Positions 63,020 to 64,000 of a DNA stretch of 64,000 bases are shown piece after piece. The stretch comes from Clostridiales bacterium. GTDB taxonomy: Bacteria; Bacillota; DSM-16504; Desulfitibacterales; JAICDB01. A model generated the notes under the pieces. It made no database searches. It saw only the letters and a program-made list of their open reading frames with translations, and was not told where the DNA came from. Both the position numbers and the translations under genes were made by a program. How positions within the stretch are numbered: position 1 is the stretch's first letter; every line of letters begins with the position of its first letter. The stretch is from the NCBI GenBank assembly GCA_020063565.1, contig JAICDB010000002.1, forward strand, positions 1 to 64,000, read 5' to 3'.

Positions 63020-63107
63020 TTTTGCAACAAGTGCAAAAAGCTAGCATTTTGCCAAAAGAAGTTATACTAGCTATTATTTTTATTTTTGCAATTTATTGCT
63101 GCAAAAA
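63020..63107. promoter_or_regulatory. Paired TTTTGCA inverted repeats, candidate enhancer sites
   Basis: TTTTGCA-N5-TGCAAAA (63020-63038) and TTTTTGCA-N9-TGCAAAAA (63083-63107), both perfect. They lie about 160-250 bp upstream of the sigma-54 promoter at 63270 and just after the activator gene. A third palindrome, ATGTTG-N7-CAACAT, is at 62992-63010. Confidence 0.6.
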
Positions 63108-63123
63108 ACAACTATTATTCTGG

Positions 63124-63161
63124 AAAAAAAGTATGGTGAGCTATTACACCATACTTTTTTT
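63124..63161 (+). terminator. Terminator of the PrpR-type activator gene
   Basis: AAAAAAAGTATGGTG / CACCATACTTTTTTT, nearly perfect 14-bp stem. A further small hairpin (AACCCC..GGGGTT) is at 63190-63211. Confidence 0.88.
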
Positions 63162-63269
63162 GGTAAATTTTTCAAAGTGAAAATCCCGCAACCCCTTGTT
63201 TTAAAGGGGTTATTTCATGTTAAAATATAAAAGGTCTTTATCAATTTAATTTCAGATTTTAATTAATTT

Positions 63270-63285
63270 TGGCATAATCTTTGCT
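63270..63285 (+). promoter_or_regulatory. Sigma-54 promoter of the LarA-type gene
   Basis: TGGCAT-AATCT-TTGCT matches the -24/-12 consensus completely. It is 80 bp before the start codon. Confidence 0.88.
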
Positions 63286-63365
63286 AAGTTTTATTGTGTA
63301 TAAGATATAATTTAAATATAATTCTACTAAGAATAAAAGTATTTTCCAATAGAGGAGGCAATAAG

Positions 63366-64000
63366 ATGAATTATATGTCGGTGAGTCTACCCTATGGCAA
63401 AGAAACTATAGAAGTTGAAATTCCAGAAAAGAATGTACTTGGGGTCTATTCTCCAAAGGAAGTACCGGCGGTAGAAGATCTGAACCAAGAAATTACAAGG
63501 GCATTGGAATCCCCTATTGGTTGCTCACCCCTTAAAGAGCTTGCAAAGGATGCCAAATCGGTAGTTTTGGTTGCTGATGACAATACCCGTCTCACACCTA
63601 CACATTTAATAATTCCACAGCTTTTAAATGAATTGAATAAGGCGGGTGTTAAAGATGAGCAGGTCAAGATAGTGATAGCACTGGGAACACACCGCTTTAT
63701 GACTGATGAAGAAATTTTGGAAAAGTTTGGACAAGAAGTTGTGGACAGGGTAGAAATTATAAACCATGATTATAAGAACCCTGATGCACTGGTAGACCTT
63801 GGAACTACTGAAAACGGAACACACATAAAAGTAAATAAAATAGTATATGAAGCTGATTTTAAGATTGGCATTGGGAGTATAGTTCCTCATCATATTCCTG
63901 GTTTTGCAGGTGGGGCTAAAATTGTACAACCTGGAGTTTCAGGAGAAAAAACTACGGCGGAAACTCACCTGTTGAGTGTAAAAAATCCCCGTTCATGTCT
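63366..64000 (+). CDS. LarA-family (DUF2088) nickel-dependent racemase/epimerase, cut by window end
   Basis: 211 codons from the ATG at 63366 (GAGGAGGC upstream), open to the window end. Matches LarA: VVLVADDNTRLTPTHLIIPQ (the DxTRxTP motif), IVIALGTHRFMTDEEI (conserved GTHR) and SIVPHHIPGFAGGAKIVQPGVSG (HHxPGxxGGxKxxxPG). LarA racemases use a pincer nickel nucleotide to interconvert 2-hydroxy acids; homologues act on malate, lactate, sugar acids and others. Sigma-54 control with the PrpR-type activator suggests inducible hydroxy-acid use. The C-terminal half is outside the window. Confidence 0.9.
   Translation, partial: MNYMSVSLPYGKETIEVEIPEKNVLGVYSPKEVPAVEDLNQEITRALESPIGCSPLKELAKDAKSVVLVADDNTRLTPTHLIIPQLLNELNKAGVKDEQVKIVIALGTHRFMTDEEILEKFGQEVVDRVEIINHDYKNPDALVDLGTTENGTHIKVNKIVYEADFKIGIGSIVPHHIPGFAGGAKIVQPGVSGEKTTAETHLLSVKNPRSC

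Noticed and set aside
63014-63027. Sigma-54 promoter TGGATTTTGCA
   Set aside because: Spacing between GG and GC is too short; the real match is at 63270.

Overview
The window looks like chromosomal DNA from an anaerobic, AT-rich, low-GC Gram-positive bacterium (Firmicutes, Clostridia; a Peptococcaceae-like methylotrophic or acetogenic lineage is my inference). The signs are strong AGGAGG-type ribosome binding sites, many GTG and TTG starts, split glycine decarboxylase and transketolase genes, an ftsE-ftsX-peptidase-ctpA-minJ-like-uvrB order resembling Bacillus, and an abundance of corrinoid-dependent methyl-transfer genes. I cannot name the species.

Layout. 1-720 holds the cut 5' part of an IS110-type transposase and its leader. 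837-6323 is a mixed region: dicarboxylate/amino-acid symporter, cupin, Fsr-type MFS exporter, DUF1540 mini-protein, two membrane proteins and a Q-rich repeat protein. 6757-21729 is a methyl-group catabolism block: corrinoid protein, hydantoinase-like ASKHA protein, MtgA-like pterin methyltransferase, RACo-type corrinoid activator, BCCT transporter, a sigma-54 activator, a consensus sigma-54 promoter, two tandem MttB-family methyltransferases without an internal UAG, then a PocR/AraC regulator with a second corrinoid protein. 21716-28523 is the glycine cleavage operon (gcvT, gcvH, gcvPA, gcvPB, LipM/LplA-like, lipA) behind a tandem glycine riboswitch whose first aptamer carries a repeat insertion of about 190 nt. 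28680-38324 is housekeeping: csp, hpf, secA, prfB (programmed +1 frameshift), DUF502, two tatA genes, a DUF2993 protein, a UbiB/ABC1 kinase and a ferredoxin. 38586-40490 is a decay zone: mntA with a truncated hepT, an IS200/IS605 remnant and a coiled-coil gene built of 21-bp repeats. 40726-43699 has yitT and a split transketolase separated by a structured repeat. 43905-49691 is a methanol methyltransferase locus: two overlapping PocR/AraC regulators, mtaC, mtaB and a CobW-type GTPase. 49931-60209 is the ftsEX/ctpA/minJ-like/uvrB region with an inserted sigma-54-driven UxaA pair. 60266-64000 has an unknown protein, a PrpR-type sigma-54 activator and a sigma-54-driven LarA-family gene cut by the window end.

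How it fits together. Methyl groups from quaternary amines (BCCT, MttB-like) or methanol (MtaB) would be moved to small corrinoid proteins, then to tetrahydrofolate by the MtgA-like enzyme. RACo would rescue oxidised corrinoid. The glycine cleavage system feeds the same folate pool, under glycine control. Two sigma-54 activators and three -24/-12 promoters, plus three PocR/AraC regulators lying next to corrinoid-protein genes, suggest substrate-induced control. Several short structured repeats lie between genes, including one family inside the glycine riboswitch and in the gcvT-gcvH gap. All assignments come from reading motifs and context; no database search was run.
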